Shown here piece by piece: positions 28,523 to 36,550 of a DNA stretch of 64,000 bases. Within the stretch, counting starts at the first letter, position 1. Each line of letters begins with the position of its first letter. Position numbers and translations under genes: made by a program. The notes under the pieces are model-generated. The model saw only the letters and a list, made by a program, of their open reading frames with translations. It was not told the origin of the DNA and made no database searches. This DNA comes from Flavobacterium tistrianum (GTDB lineage Bacteria > Bacteroidota > Bacteroidia > Flavobacteriales > Flavobacteriaceae), in NCBI RefSeq assembly GCF_003254545.1, contig NZ_QJRH01000064.1, forward strand, positions 62,001 to 126,000. The letters run 5' to 3'.

Positions 28523-28572
28523 AAATCAGCTGTTTGATCGCGTTTAAAATAATGAGATCAAACAGCTGATTT
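28523..28572 (+). terminator. Rho-independent terminator after GH36
   Basis: A 17-bp perfect stem, AAATCAGCTGTTTGATC at 28523-28539 and GATCAAACAGCTGATTT at 28556-28572, followed by GTTTTTAA. It lies 28 bp after the GH36 stop codon. Confidence 0.88.
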
Positions 28573-28594
28573 GTTTTTAACCCAATGTATATCT

Positions 28595-28650
28595 GTAGAG
28601 ACGCACCGCATATCCACAATAAATTATACGCAATGCTAGTGCGTCTCTAC
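28595..28650. repeat. Palindromic intergenic repeat
   Basis: GTAGAGACGCAC (28595-28606) is repeated in inverse as GTGCGTCTCTAC (28639-28650). The unit resembles small hairpin repeats dispersed in many Bacteroidota and cyanobacterial chromosomes. It sits between the GH36 terminator and the 3' end of the araC-type gene. Confidence 0.6.
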
Positions 28651-28790
28651 GAATGTTTTCTTCTTTCACAGATTTTAAAATCCTTTTAATCTTAATAATC
28701 TGTGGCTAAAAAAAATGGCGACTTTGCGTCTTTGTGAGCATTTTTCTCTAGCAGATTTAGCAGATTTTGGAGATTTTTTTATGTTTTAAT

Positions 28791-28806
28791 CCCGATAGCT
28801 ATCGGG
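28791..28806. repeat. Perfect 16-bp palindrome CCCGATAGCTATCGGG
   Basis: A loop-free perfect palindrome 26 bp beyond the stop codon of the minus-strand AraC-type gene. This word is, as I recall, abundant between flavobacterial genes; here it may act in termination of the regulator transcript. Confidence 0.6.
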
Positions 28807-28831
28807 AGCTTAAAACATTTGTGCTCATGAA

Positions 28832-29677
28832 TTACAAATTCAGTTTTCTATATTGCAAAGGCGAAAGCTGTTTTAATTCCTTAAACTTTCGATTAAAATT
28901 GGAAATATTATTAAAGCCGCATAATTCGGCAATTTCCAAAACAGAGAGTTCTTCATTATTAGATAATAACTTTGCCGCTCTCTCAATTCGCACTTCAATT
29001 AAAAATTGAAAAAAAGACTTGTTGGTCCGAACTTTAAAATACCGGCAGAAAGCATTTTTTGTCATACTAGCAATCGAAGCAATTTCATCAAGCGTAATAT
29101 TTTTATGGAAATTGGTCATGACATATTCAAACACAATCTGCATTCTTTTTCCTTCGTTATCCGTTATTTTCTTTTGATATAAATAATTAGAAAGCGGAGT
29201 AGTTTCTGATGTAGAAAGCCATTTTAAAATATCCAGAAATAATATAAAACGCGTATAACTGTCGGCTTTTTTTAGTTTCTTAAAATATTTGACTACTTTT
29301 TTTGGCGCGTTATGAATTATGAATCCGTTTTTACTGCTTTCTAGAATTGGATGAATGTTTCTAAAAGTAGGCAATTCGAAAAAGTCTTTTCCGAACGAGT
29401 TGAAAGTAAAGAATAAAGTGCGCATTACAGAAATTACATTTTCCTGAACATCGCTTCTAAAAACATGCGGTAGATTGCTTCCAATTACCAGTATATCACC
29501 CTCACGATATTGCGAAATAGTGTCTCCAGCAAAAACGGCTCCTTCTCCTTTTTCTATAAAACTAATTTGTATTTCTTCATGCTGATGCAGTTTATCATAG
29601 AATGATACTTCGATATCTTCTTGATATATAAGGGGATCTTCTCCAGATTTTGGAATTTTAAATGGGAAAACTTTCAT
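28832..29677 (-). CDS. AraC-family transcriptional regulator of the hydroxyproline/peptide regulon (candidate)
   Basis: A 281-residue protein. The N-terminal half (about 15-95) is a cupin-like sensor: FYDKLHQHEEIQISFIEKGE, GDILVIGSNLPHVF. The C-terminal ~100 residues hold two helix-turn-helix motifs of the AraC type: ITLDEIASIASMTKNAFCRY and LSVLEIAELCGFNNISNFNR followed by FKELKQLSPLQYR. It is cytoplasmic and should activate transcription on binding a small effector. It is divergent from the hydroxyproline catabolic operon (start codons 179 bp apart). The shared gap, and three other promoters downstream, carry 21-bp-spaced repeats that suit this family. Hydroxyproline or an intermediate is a plausible effector; that is inference. 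Confidence 0.9.
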   Translation of the reverse strand: MKVFPFKIPKSGEDPLIYQEDIEVSFYDKLHQHEEIQISFIEKGEGAVFAGDTISQYREGDILVIGSNLPHVFRSDVQENVISVMRTLFFTFNSFGKDFFELPTFRNIHPILESSKNGFIIHNAPKKVVKYFKKLKKADSYTRFILFLDILKWLSTSETTPLSNYLYQKKITDNEGKRMQIVFEYVMTNFHKNITLDEIASIASMTKNAFCRYFKVRTNKSFFQFLIEVRIERAAKLLSNNEELSVLEIAELCGFNNISNFNRKFKELKQLSPLQYRKLNL

Positions 29678-29699
29678 ATAGTGGTTAGTTAGTTATAAT

Positions 29700-29742
29700 C
29701 AAATATATTGCATTTGAATAAAAAAATGATGCTATAATGTTC
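29700..29742 (-). promoter_or_regulatory. Promoter and possible autoregulatory site of the AraC-type gene
   Basis: On the minus strand TATATTTG (29707 to 29700) is a perfect TAnnTTTG box 23 bp before the start codon. Upstream, GAACATTATAGCATCA (29742 to 29727) matches the regulon element at 11 of 16 positions and ends 20 bp before the box. This suggests the regulator controls its own gene, with weaker binding than at the divergent operon. Confidence 0.5.
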
Positions 29743-29768
29743 AGTTTTTTAAAATTTACCACTATAGA

Positions 29769-29834
29769 GGGTAATATAGTATCATTTTGTGGTAATTTTT
29801 AAAGGGTGCGCTCTATTGTTTCTAGATAATTTTG
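29769..29834 (+). promoter_or_regulatory. Promoter of the hydroxyproline operon with phased operator repeats
   Basis: The distal site GGGTAATATAGTATCA (29769-29784) is followed 21 bp later by TGGTAATTTTTAAAGG (29790-29805). The -7 box TAATTTTG (29827-29834) starts 22 bp after the proximal copy. No clear -33 TTTG is visible, which fits a promoter needing an activator. Confidence 0.7.
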
Positions 29835-29856
29835 GCCTTAATAAAAAATTAAAAAT

Positions 29857-30771
29857 ATGAGTATTCAATGGAATGGCGTTATGCCAGCGGTAACTACAAA
29901 ATTTACTGCAGATGACAAATTAGACTTCAATATGTTTGAAGTTAATATGAAGGCACAATTAAATGCTGGAGTTTCAGGAATTATTTTAGGAGGCACTTTA
30001 GGTGAAGCCAGCACACTTTTAGAAGAAGAAAAAAGAGAATTAGTAAAACATACAGTTTCGCTAACAGAAAATAAAGTGCCTGTAATTATGAATATTGCAG
30101 AGCAGTCTACAAAAAATGCAATTTTAGCTGCCAATAAAGCTGAACAAGATGGAGCAAAAGGATTAATGATGCTTCCTCCAATGCGTTATAAAGCATCTGA
30201 TTTTGAAACAGTAACTTTCTATAGTGAAGTGGCAAAAAACACTTCTCTTCCTATTATGGTATACAACAATCCAGTTGACTATAAAATTGAAGTTACGCTA
30301 GACATGTTTGAAGAATTATTAAAATATGATAACATTCAAGCAGTAAAAGAATCTACTAGAGATATCTCTAACGTTACTAGAATGATCAACCGTTTTGGAG
30401 ATCGTTTAAAAATATTATCTGGAGTTGACACATTAGCATTAGAAAGTTTATTTATGGGCTCTGATGGATGGGTTTCTGGATTAGTTTGCGCTTTCCCTGA
30501 AGAAACAGTGGCAATTTACAAATTAGCAAAAGCAGGAAGATTTGATGAAGCTTTGAAGATCTACAGATGGTTCTTGCCTTTATTAGAATTGGATATTAAT
30601 GCATTTTTAGTTCAGAATATTAAACTAGCAGAGGTTGCAACAGGAATTGGTTCAGAATATGTTCGTGCGCCGAGATTGCCATTGCAAGGAGCAGAAAGAG
30701 AAAGAGTATTAGCAATTATTGCTGAAGGATTACGTACAAGACCAACTTTGCCAGACTATAAAAATTTATAA
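29857..30771 (+). CDS. DapA-superfamily lyase, probable pyrroline-4-hydroxy-2-carboxylate deaminase
   Basis: A 304-residue (beta/alpha)8 barrel of the dihydrodipicolinate synthase/N-acetylneuraminate lyase superfamily. Schiff-base Lys164 lies in IQAVKESTRD and Tyr136 in IMVYNNPVDY; the phosphate-loop-like motif is GGTLGEAS (usual GTTGE). In hydroxyproline catabolism a member of this superfamily deaminates and dehydrates the product of the D-hydroxyproline dehydrogenase to 2-oxoglutarate semialdehyde. The next genes are that semialdehyde's dehydrogenase and the hydroxyproline epimerase, so this reaction is the best fit; DapA itself and sugar-acid aldolases are less likely. First gene of the operon, preceded by the phased operator. 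Confidence 0.85.
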   Translation: MSIQWNGVMPAVTTKFTADDKLDFNMFEVNMKAQLNAGVSGIILGGTLGEASTLLEEEKRELVKHTVSLTENKVPVIMNIAEQSTKNAILAANKAEQDGAKGLMMLPPMRYKASDFETVTFYSEVAKNTSLPIMVYNNPVDYKIEVTLDMFEELLKYDNIQAVKESTRDISNVTRMINRFGDRLKILSGVDTLALESLFMGSDGWVSGLVCAFPEETVAIYKLAKAGRFDEALKIYRWFLPLLELDINAFLVQNIKLAEVATGIGSEYVRAPRLPLQGAERERVLAIIAEGLRTRPTLPDYKNL

Positions 30772-30799
30772 CAGCATATTTAAAAGATTGGCTTTGCTT

Positions 30800-30940
30800 T
30801 TTTAGTTTTCAGTCTCGTTTCTCAGCTTTCAGTCGCAGTCTCAGTTTTTCAGTTTCCATTTACAGTCAGGGTTTTCGGATACTGTGTTTACTGGGGCTGC
30901 GACTGAAACTTGAGACTAAAACCGCGCCTGAAAACTAAAA
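30800..30940. repeat. Long imperfect hairpin repeat inside the hydroxyproline operon
   Basis: TTTTAGTTTTCAG (30800-30812) pairs with CTGAAAACTAAAA (30928-30940), and inside it TTTCAGTCGCAG (30827-30838) pairs with CTGCGACTGAAA (30897-30908). The left arm is built of degenerate TTTCAGTC units. It fills most of the 199-bp gap between the deaminase and the dehydrogenase genes and has no terminator T-run, so it looks like an inserted palindromic repeat that may stabilise or process the mRNA. Confidence 0.6.
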
Positions 30941-30970
30941 TGGCACTTAATTCATTTATAAGATAAAAAC

Positions 30971-32554
30971 ATGATTACAGGAAAAAATTATATAGGAAGC
31001 CAGCTAAAAGCAGGCGGTTCAAAAATACTAAAAACGTTTAATCCAATATTAAACATAGAAAATCCATGGGTTTTTACAGAGGCAACTCAAGATGAAATTG
31101 AAGAAGCGGTTGCGCTAGCCAATCAAGCATTTGCGAGTTATAAAAACTATTCAGGTGTAGAAAAAGCTAAATTTTTGAACGCTATAGCTGATGAAATTTT
31201 AGCATTAGGAGATGATCTTTTAGTTCAATATTGTACCGAATCGGGTTATCCGAGAGGAAGGGCAGAAGGAGAACGCGGAAGAACAATCGGCCAGTTAAAA
31301 GCTTTTGCCGATATGCTTACAGAAGGAAGCTGGATACAAGCAACAATAGATACTGCAATAACTGATAGACAGCCTGCACCAAAAGAAGACTTACGCAAAA
31401 TGTTAACACCTTTAGGGCCAATTGTGGTTTTTGGATCAAGTAATTTTCCTTTTGCATTCTCTACAAGCGGAGGAGATACAGCTTCAGCTTTGGCTGCAGG
31501 TTGTCCAGTTATTGTAAAAAGCCATTCTATGCATATTGGAACGGGTGAGATGGTTGCTTCTGCGATTATAAAAGCAGCTCAGAAAACCAATATGCCAGAA
31601 GGTGTTTTTTCTAATCTTATTGGTGATGGAAGAACACTTGGGACAAGTTTGGTAAAACATCCATTAGTAAAAGGAGTAGGTTTTACAGGAAGCATTAAAG
31701 GCGGACGTGCTTTGTGCGATTTAGCAGCACAGCGTCCAGAACCAATTCCAGTATTTGCCGAAATGGGAAGCATTAATCCAGTAGTATTATTGCCTAATGC
31801 TTTGAAAAAAAATAGCCAAAAATGGGCAACAACTTATGCAAGTTCTATCACTTTGGGAGCAGGACAATTTTGTACTAATCCAGGTTTATTGCTGGCTTTA
31901 AAAGGAGAAGAATTAAATGAATTTGCAGAAAACCTAGATCAGGCAATCGAAAAAATTCAGCCAGGCTGTATGCTTCATCCTTCTATTTATGCTGATTTTA
32001 ATAACGGAATTGCAAAAATAGAAGAGCAGAATGGAGTTTCAAGAATAGCTCAATTTAAAGGCGAGTCAATACCAAATCACGGTGCTTCAACAGTCTTAAA
32101 AGTTGATGGAAAAGAATTTTTTAAAAATACAGTATTACATAATGAAGTTTTTGGACCTTTTTCAATTTTAATTGAATGTGAAAATGAATCTGAATTAATA
32201 GAAGTAATTTCTAAGTTGGAAGGACAGCTAACAGGAACAATTATAAGTGAAGAAAACGAAATTGATACCCATAAAGGAATAATTGATGCTTTGCAGAATC
32301 GAGTAGGCCGTTTGATCTATAATGGTGTTCCAACAGGAGTAGAAGTTTGCGCTTCAATGCTTCACGGCGGACCTTATCCTGCATCTTCAGATTCGCGTTA
32401 CACAGCAGTTGGTATAGATGCAGTGTATAGATGGGTACGCCCAGTAAGTTTTCAGAATTGGCCAGATCATTTGCTGCCAGCTGAATTACAAAACGAGAAT
32501 CCGCTGCAAATTGTTCGTACCGTAAATAATAAACTAACACTATCTCAAATATAA
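30971..32554 (+). CDS. 2-oxoglutarate semialdehyde (2,5-dioxovalerate) dehydrogenase
   Basis: A 527-residue aldehyde dehydrogenase, the usual length for this subfamily. Catalytic Cys301 is in LGAGQFCTNPG and general base Glu264 in VFAEMGSINP. Other matches to the subfamily are PIVVFGSSNFPFAFSTSGGD and CPVIVKSHSMHIGT. It oxidises 2,5-dioxovalerate to 2-oxoglutarate with NAD(P)+, the last step of hydroxyproline catabolism, in the cytoplasm. It follows the DapA-type deaminase that would supply its substrate and ends 1 bp before the epimerase start codon. Pentose and sugar-acid pathways use the same enzyme type, but the neighbours point to hydroxyproline. Confidence 0.9.
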   Translation: MITGKNYIGSQLKAGGSKILKTFNPILNIENPWVFTEATQDEIEEAVALANQAFASYKNYSGVEKAKFLNAIADEILALGDDLLVQYCTESGYPRGRAEGERGRTIGQLKAFADMLTEGSWIQATIDTAITDRQPAPKEDLRKMLTPLGPIVVFGSSNFPFAFSTSGGDTASALAAGCPVIVKSHSMHIGTGEMVASAIIKAAQKTNMPEGVFSNLIGDGRTLGTSLVKHPLVKGVGFTGSIKGGRALCDLAAQRPEPIPVFAEMGSINPVVLLPNALKKNSQKWATTYASSITLGAGQFCTNPGLLLALKGEELNEFAENLDQAIEKIQPGCMLHPSIYADFNNGIAKIEEQNGVSRIAQFKGESIPNHGASTVLKVDGKEFFKNTVLHNEVFGPFSILIECENESELIEVISKLEGQLTGTIISEENEIDTHKGIIDALQNRVGRLIYNGVPTGVEVCASMLHGGPYPASSDSRYTAVGIDAVYRWVRPVSFQNWPDHLLPAELQNENPLQIVRTVNNKLTLSQI

Positions 32555-32555
32555 A

Positions 32556-33566
32556 ATGGTAAAGAAAACTTTTTTTTGCGTAGATGCTCATACGTGCGGG
32601 AATCCAGTTAGGGTTGTTGCCGGTGGCGGACCAAATCTACAAGGCAATTCGATGAGTGAAAAACGGCAGCATTTCTTAAAAGAATATGACTGGATTCGTA
32701 AAGGATTAATGTTTGAACCAAGAGGGCATGATATGATGAGCGGAAGCATTTTGTATCCGCCAACTAATCCTGATAATGATTTTGGTATTCTGTTTATAGA
32801 AACTTCTGGCTGTCTGCCAATGTGCGGACACGGTACAATTGGAACTATTACAATTGCTGTCGAAGAAGGTTTGGTTACTCCAAAAGTTCCTGGAATTATC
32901 AAAATGGAAGCTCCTGCAGGTTTAGTGCATATCGAATATCAGCAAACTGGCAAAAAGGTAGATTGGGTACGTCTGACCAACGTAAAATCATATCTAGCAG
33001 CAGAAGGGCTTACTATTGATTGTCCAGAATTGGGCGAAATTGTTTTTGATGTGGCTTACGGAGGAAATTACTATGCCATTGTAGATCCGCAAAAGAATTT
33101 TTCTGGCGTGCAAGATTTTACAGCAAGCAAAATTGTTCAGTATAGTCAGGAAGTGCGCAAAAAGATTAATGAAAAATATCCAAATTATTTCATCCATCCA
33201 GAGAATGATACAATTCGAGATGTATCACATATGTTATGGACAGGAGCGCCTATTGATCCAACATCATCAGGCAGAAATGCTGTTTTTTATGGCGACAAAG
33301 CAATTGACCGTTCACCATGCGGAACAGGAACATCTGCTAGAATGGCGCAATTGCACGCTAAAGGAAAATTAAAAAAAGGAGAAGAGTTCATTCACGAAAG
33401 TTATATTGGAAGTAAGTTTATTGGAAAAGTGGTAGAAGAAACTTCTATTGGAGATATTCCAGCGATTGTTCCAAGTATTCAAGGGTGGGCAAAAGTATAC
33501 GGATATAATAATATTATAATTGATGAAAGCGACGATCCATATGCATTTGGATTTCAGGTTATTTAA
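32556..33566 (+). CDS. 4-hydroxyproline 2-epimerase (proline racemase superfamily)
   Basis: A 336-residue member of the proline racemase superfamily with both catalytic cysteines: Cys90 in LPMCGHGTIG and Cys255 in DRSPCGTGTSARMA. The Cys/Cys pair excludes the trans-3-hydroxyproline dehydratase subgroup, in which one Cys is Thr. It converts trans-4-hydroxy-L-proline to cis-4-hydroxy-D-proline, the entry step of the pathway. It is coupled to the dehydrogenase upstream (1-bp gap), and the D-amino-acid dehydrogenase that would use its product is the next gene on the same strand. Proline racemase activity is the main alternative; the context argues against it. Confidence 0.9.
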   Translation: MVKKTFFCVDAHTCGNPVRVVAGGGPNLQGNSMSEKRQHFLKEYDWIRKGLMFEPRGHDMMSGSILYPPTNPDNDFGILFIETSGCLPMCGHGTIGTITIAVEEGLVTPKVPGIIKMEAPAGLVHIEYQQTGKKVDWVRLTNVKSYLAAEGLTIDCPELGEIVFDVAYGGNYYAIVDPQKNFSGVQDFTASKIVQYSQEVRKKINEKYPNYFIHPENDTIRDVSHMLWTGAPIDPTSSGRNAVFYGDKAIDRSPCGTGTSARMAQLHAKGKLKKGEEFIHESYIGSKFIGKVVEETSIGDIPAIVPSIQGWAKVYGYNNIIIDESDDPYAFGFQVI

Positions 33567-33626
33567 AAATCAGTTTATAATATAATTAAGCTGTTGGTTA
33601 AATTAAATTATTGTTTTTTTGAATAG

Positions 33627-33647
33627 TCCCTAGTTTTAACTAAGGGA
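33627..33647 (+). terminator. Weak hairpin after the epimerase gene
   Basis: TCCCTAGTT (33627-33635) can pair with AACTAAGGGA (33638-33647) with one bulge, 61 bp after the stop codon. There is only a short T-stretch after it, so termination is uncertain. Confidence 0.35.
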
Positions 33648-33800
33648 TTTAGAAATTGTAAATAGGATGGGCTTTAGCCAAATTAACGTGGTTGTTGTTG
33701 AAGCTAAAACCATCTTTTACAATTTTAATTATCACCGTCGTTAAATCAAGAGATTTTTGCATTCAGATTGGAGCTGAGAATTAAATAATAATATTCAGAT

Positions 33801-33876
33801 ATAGCCTGTGGTTTCAACCATGGGTTCATATAGATTGTTTTTTGACAACGTACCCGTGGTTGAAACCACGGGCTAT
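33801..33876. repeat. REP-like inverted pair (GTGGTTTCAACCA family)
   Basis: A 25-bp arm at 33801-33825 (core GTGGTTTCAACCA) faces an inverted copy at 33852-33876 (core TGGTTGAAACCA) with a 26-nt spacer; two positions differ. The same core recurs at 47996-48015 and 55930-55997. The 445-bp gap 33567-34011 otherwise shows a smaller repeat built on GATGGGCTTTAGCC (33665-33678) and no gene. This arrangement resembles REP/BIME elements moved by REP-associated transposases, none of which is in the window. Confidence 0.75.
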
Positions 33877-34011
33877 GTTTAAAAATAGAAAAAAACAATT
33901 GCTAAGTAAAGACCAAGTCAATTGATTTTTAACGTAATGAAACATATAATCTAATTCAACAGATTTAAAATATAATTAGTAGTTCAAAGAACTCTTAACG
34001 AAATAAAATTT

Positions 34012-35247
34012 ATGAAAAAAGTTGCTGTTATTGGCGGTGGAATTATTGGTTTATGTTCTGCCTATTATCTTGCAAAGGAAGGTTACGAGGTGAGCGTATT
34101 TGATGAATCTGATATGAACAATGGCTGTTCGTACGGAAATGCAGGTATGATTGTACCATCGCACATAATTCCGCTGGCACAGCCTGGTATGATTGCCCAA
34201 GGAATAAAATGGATGTTTGACAGCCGTAGTCCGTTTTATGTAAAACCGCGTTTAAGTAAAGATTTAATAAACTGGGGAATGCAGTTTTACAAACATGCCA
34301 ATTTACGTCATGTAGAAAATGCAATGCCTGCTTTACGAGATCTTTCTTTATTAAGTAAAGAATTATATCAGGATTTTGCCAAAGAAAATAATTCTTTCTT
34401 TTATGAAGAAAAAGGACTTTTAATGCTTTATAAAAGTGATAAAGTAGGAGAAGAAATGCATCACGAAGGAAAAGAAGCAGAACGTCTAGGACTTGAAGTA
34501 GATTATCTGTCAAAATCTGAAGTGGCACTTTTAGAAAAAGGAACCAATACAAATGTAATTGGAGGAGTTCATTATAAAAGCGATGCCCATTTGTATCCGC
34601 AAAAATTTATGGCTTTTATTAAAGAAGAATTATCTCGTTTAAAAGTCGAAATTCATTCGCAAACCAGCGTTAAAGATTTTGTTCTAGAAGGAAATAAAAT
34701 TGAAAAAATTGTTACCGATAAAGGGCTTTTTAGAACTGACGAAGTGGTTTTGGCATCAGGATCTTGGAGTCCTTTTTTGGCTAAAAAATTAAATATCTCA
34801 ATTTCTATTTTGCCAGGAAAAGGATATAGTTTTACATTAAAAGATAAATCAGAAAAACCAAGCATTCCATCTATTTTATGTGAAGGAAAAGTGGCCGTAA
34901 CTCCAATGGCAAATGATATTAGATTTGGAGGAACTATGGAAATAACACACGCCAAAGACAATAAAATAAATGCAAACAGGCTTCAGGGAATTATAAACAG
35001 CATTAATGATTTCTATCCTGATATGGAAGTAGAAATGCCAAAAACTGAAGATACTTGGTTTGGGTTTAGACCATGCACGCCATCAGGAATGCCTATTATT
35101 GCCAGAGACAAAAAAGTTGTAAATTTGACCTTAGCAACAGGACATGCCATGATGGGATTAAGTCTCGCACCGGCAACAGGAAAAATTATAACAGAGATTA
35201 TTTCTGGTAAACCGACTTCTGTAGCTATTGACAGATTCCAAATATAA
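34012..35247 (+). CDS. D-amino-acid dehydrogenase, probable D-hydroxyproline dehydrogenase
   Basis: A 411-residue FAD-dependent oxidoreductase of the DAO/DadA family. The N terminus KKVAVIGGGIIGLCSAYYLA is the dinucleotide-binding GxGxxG fold. GCSYGNAGMIVPSHIIPLAQ and the C-terminal WFGFRPCTPSGMPII and ATGHAMMGLSLAPATG are typical of DadA-like enzymes. In this locus it should oxidise cis-4-hydroxy-D-proline, the epimerase product, to pyrroline-4-hydroxy-2-carboxylate, passing electrons to the respiratory chain; D-alanine or D-proline dehydrogenase is the alternative. It is the first gene of a tight set with Xaa-Pro aminopeptidase (3-bp gap) and DPP-IV, separated from the epimerase by repeats. 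Confidence 0.87.
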   Translation: MKKVAVIGGGIIGLCSAYYLAKEGYEVSVFDESDMNNGCSYGNAGMIVPSHIIPLAQPGMIAQGIKWMFDSRSPFYVKPRLSKDLINWGMQFYKHANLRHVENAMPALRDLSLLSKELYQDFAKENNSFFYEEKGLLMLYKSDKVGEEMHHEGKEAERLGLEVDYLSKSEVALLEKGTNTNVIGGVHYKSDAHLYPQKFMAFIKEELSRLKVEIHSQTSVKDFVLEGNKIEKIVTDKGLFRTDEVVLASGSWSPFLAKKLNISISILPGKGYSFTLKDKSEKPSIPSILCEGKVAVTPMANDIRFGGTMEITHAKDNKINANRLQGIINSINDFYPDMEVEMPKTEDTWFGFRPCTPSGMPIIARDKKVVNLTLATGHAMMGLSLAPATGKIITEIISGKPTSVAIDRFQI

Positions 35248-35250
35248 AAT

Positions 35251-36549
35251 ATGAGATACAACCAGATTCCGGTTTCTTTGTTTGCAGAAAACCGAAAAAG
35301 ATTTGCCCAAAAAATGCAGTCGAATAGTTTGGCTATTCTGACTTCAAACGACGTAATGCCAAATAATGCAGATGATGTTATGGGATTTGCGCAAAACAAT
35401 GATTTGTTTTATTTATCTGGAATTGATCAGGATGAAACCATTTTGGTGCTTTATCCAGATGCTTTTAAAGAAGAAAATAGAGCGATACTTTTTGTAAAAG
35501 AAGCAAATGAACATACACTTCTTTGGGATGGTAATTTTTTGACTAAAGAACAAGCAACTGCTATTTCCGGGATCCAGAATATCAAATGGCTTCACGAATT
35601 TGAAAAGACTTTACAGCTTTTTGCTTTTGAAGCTGATAGTATCTATTTAGGTCACAATGAACATATTAAAAGAGTAACTGCCGAAATTGAAACTAGACAA
35701 GACCGAATGATAAAATGGTGCAAAGAAAAATATCCATTGCATCAATACGAGCGTGTTGCAAAAATAACGCGCGAATTACGTCCAATTAAATCGAACGAGG
35801 AAGTTGATTTAATTAAAAAAGCAACTGCAATAAGTGTTGAAGGTTTTCATAGAGTTTTACACGCAATTCGTCCGAATATAAAAGAATACGAATTAGAAGC
35901 TGAATTACTTTACACCACCGTAAAAAACGGAGGAACAAGACAAGCCTTTAGGTCAATTGTAGCATCTGGCGGAAACGCTTGTTCACTTCATTATAATACC
36001 AACGATGATATTTGTGAAGAAAATGAAATGGTTCTTCTTGATTTTGGAAGCTGCTATGCCAATTATAACTCTGATACAACAAGATGTATTCCGGTTAACG
36101 GAACTTTTAGTCCGAGACAAAAAGAGGTTTACGAATCTGTTTTGTATTGTTTGAAAGAAGGTTCTAAATTGCTAAAACCTGGAGTTTTATCGAAAGATTA
36201 TGAACTTCAAATGGCTAAATTAATTGAAGCTGAATTAGTAAAGTTAGGGCTTATTACAGAGGAACAGATTAAATATCAAGATCCAGAAAAACCTGTTTAC
36301 AAGAAATATTTCATGCATGGAACTGCGCATCATTTAGGATTAGATGTTCACGATGTTGGTTTGTATTCAAGACCTTTTGAAAAAGGAATGGTGCTTACGT
36401 GCGAACCTGGAATTTATATTAGAGAAGAAGGAATAGGATGTCGCTTGGAGAATGATTATTTGATAACAGAAGACGGAAATATCAATCTAAGTGAGGCCAT
36501 GCCTATTGAAATTGCCGAAATTGAAAATTTAATTAAAAATAAAAAGTAA
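35251..36549 (+). CDS. pepP: Xaa-Pro aminopeptidase (M24B, PepP type)
   Basis: A 432-residue peptidase with an AMP_N domain (about 1-140; IPVSLFAENRKRFAQKM, DDVMGFAQNNDLFYLSGID) and a pita-bread catalytic domain (about 165-425). Metal ligands are visible in LLDFGSCYANYNSDTTR (two Asp), HGTAHHLGLDVHDV (His), CEPGIYI (Glu) and CRLENDYL (Glu). It removes an N-terminal residue that precedes proline or hydroxyproline, in the cytoplasm (no signal peptide). It is packed between the D-hydroxyproline dehydrogenase and DPP-IV, giving a direct supply of imino acids from Pro-rich peptides. Confidence 0.93.
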   Translation: MRYNQIPVSLFAENRKRFAQKMQSNSLAILTSNDVMPNNADDVMGFAQNNDLFYLSGIDQDETILVLYPDAFKEENRAILFVKEANEHTLLWDGNFLTKEQATAISGIQNIKWLHEFEKTLQLFAFEADSIYLGHNEHIKRVTAEIETRQDRMIKWCKEKYPLHQYERVAKITRELRPIKSNEEVDLIKKATAISVEGFHRVLHAIRPNIKEYELEAELLYTTVKNGGTRQAFRSIVASGGNACSLHYNTNDDICEENEMVLLDFGSCYANYNSDTTRCIPVNGTFSPRQKEVYESVLYCLKEGSKLLKPGVLSKDYELQMAKLIEAELVKLGLITEEQIKYQDPEKPVYKKYFMHGTAHHLGLDVHDVGLYSRPFEKGMVLTCEPGIYIREEGIGCRLENDYLITEDGNINLSEAMPIEIAEIENLIKNKK

Positions 36550-36550
36550 G

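Noticed and set aside
32556..33566. Trans-3-hydroxyproline dehydratase
   Set aside because: Both catalytic positions are Cys (90 and 255); the dehydratase subgroup has Thr at one of them.
33567..34011. CRISPR array or insertion sequence in the repeat-rich gap
   Set aside because: The repeats are inverted pairs of differing spacing without regular unique spacers, and no transposase or terminal repeats are present.
34043..34552. A 169-codon antisense reading frame within the D-amino-acid dehydrogenase gene
   Set aside because: It is the mirror frame of a well-supported gene, has low-complexity Leu/Phe-rich sequence, no ribosome-binding context and no recognisable domain.
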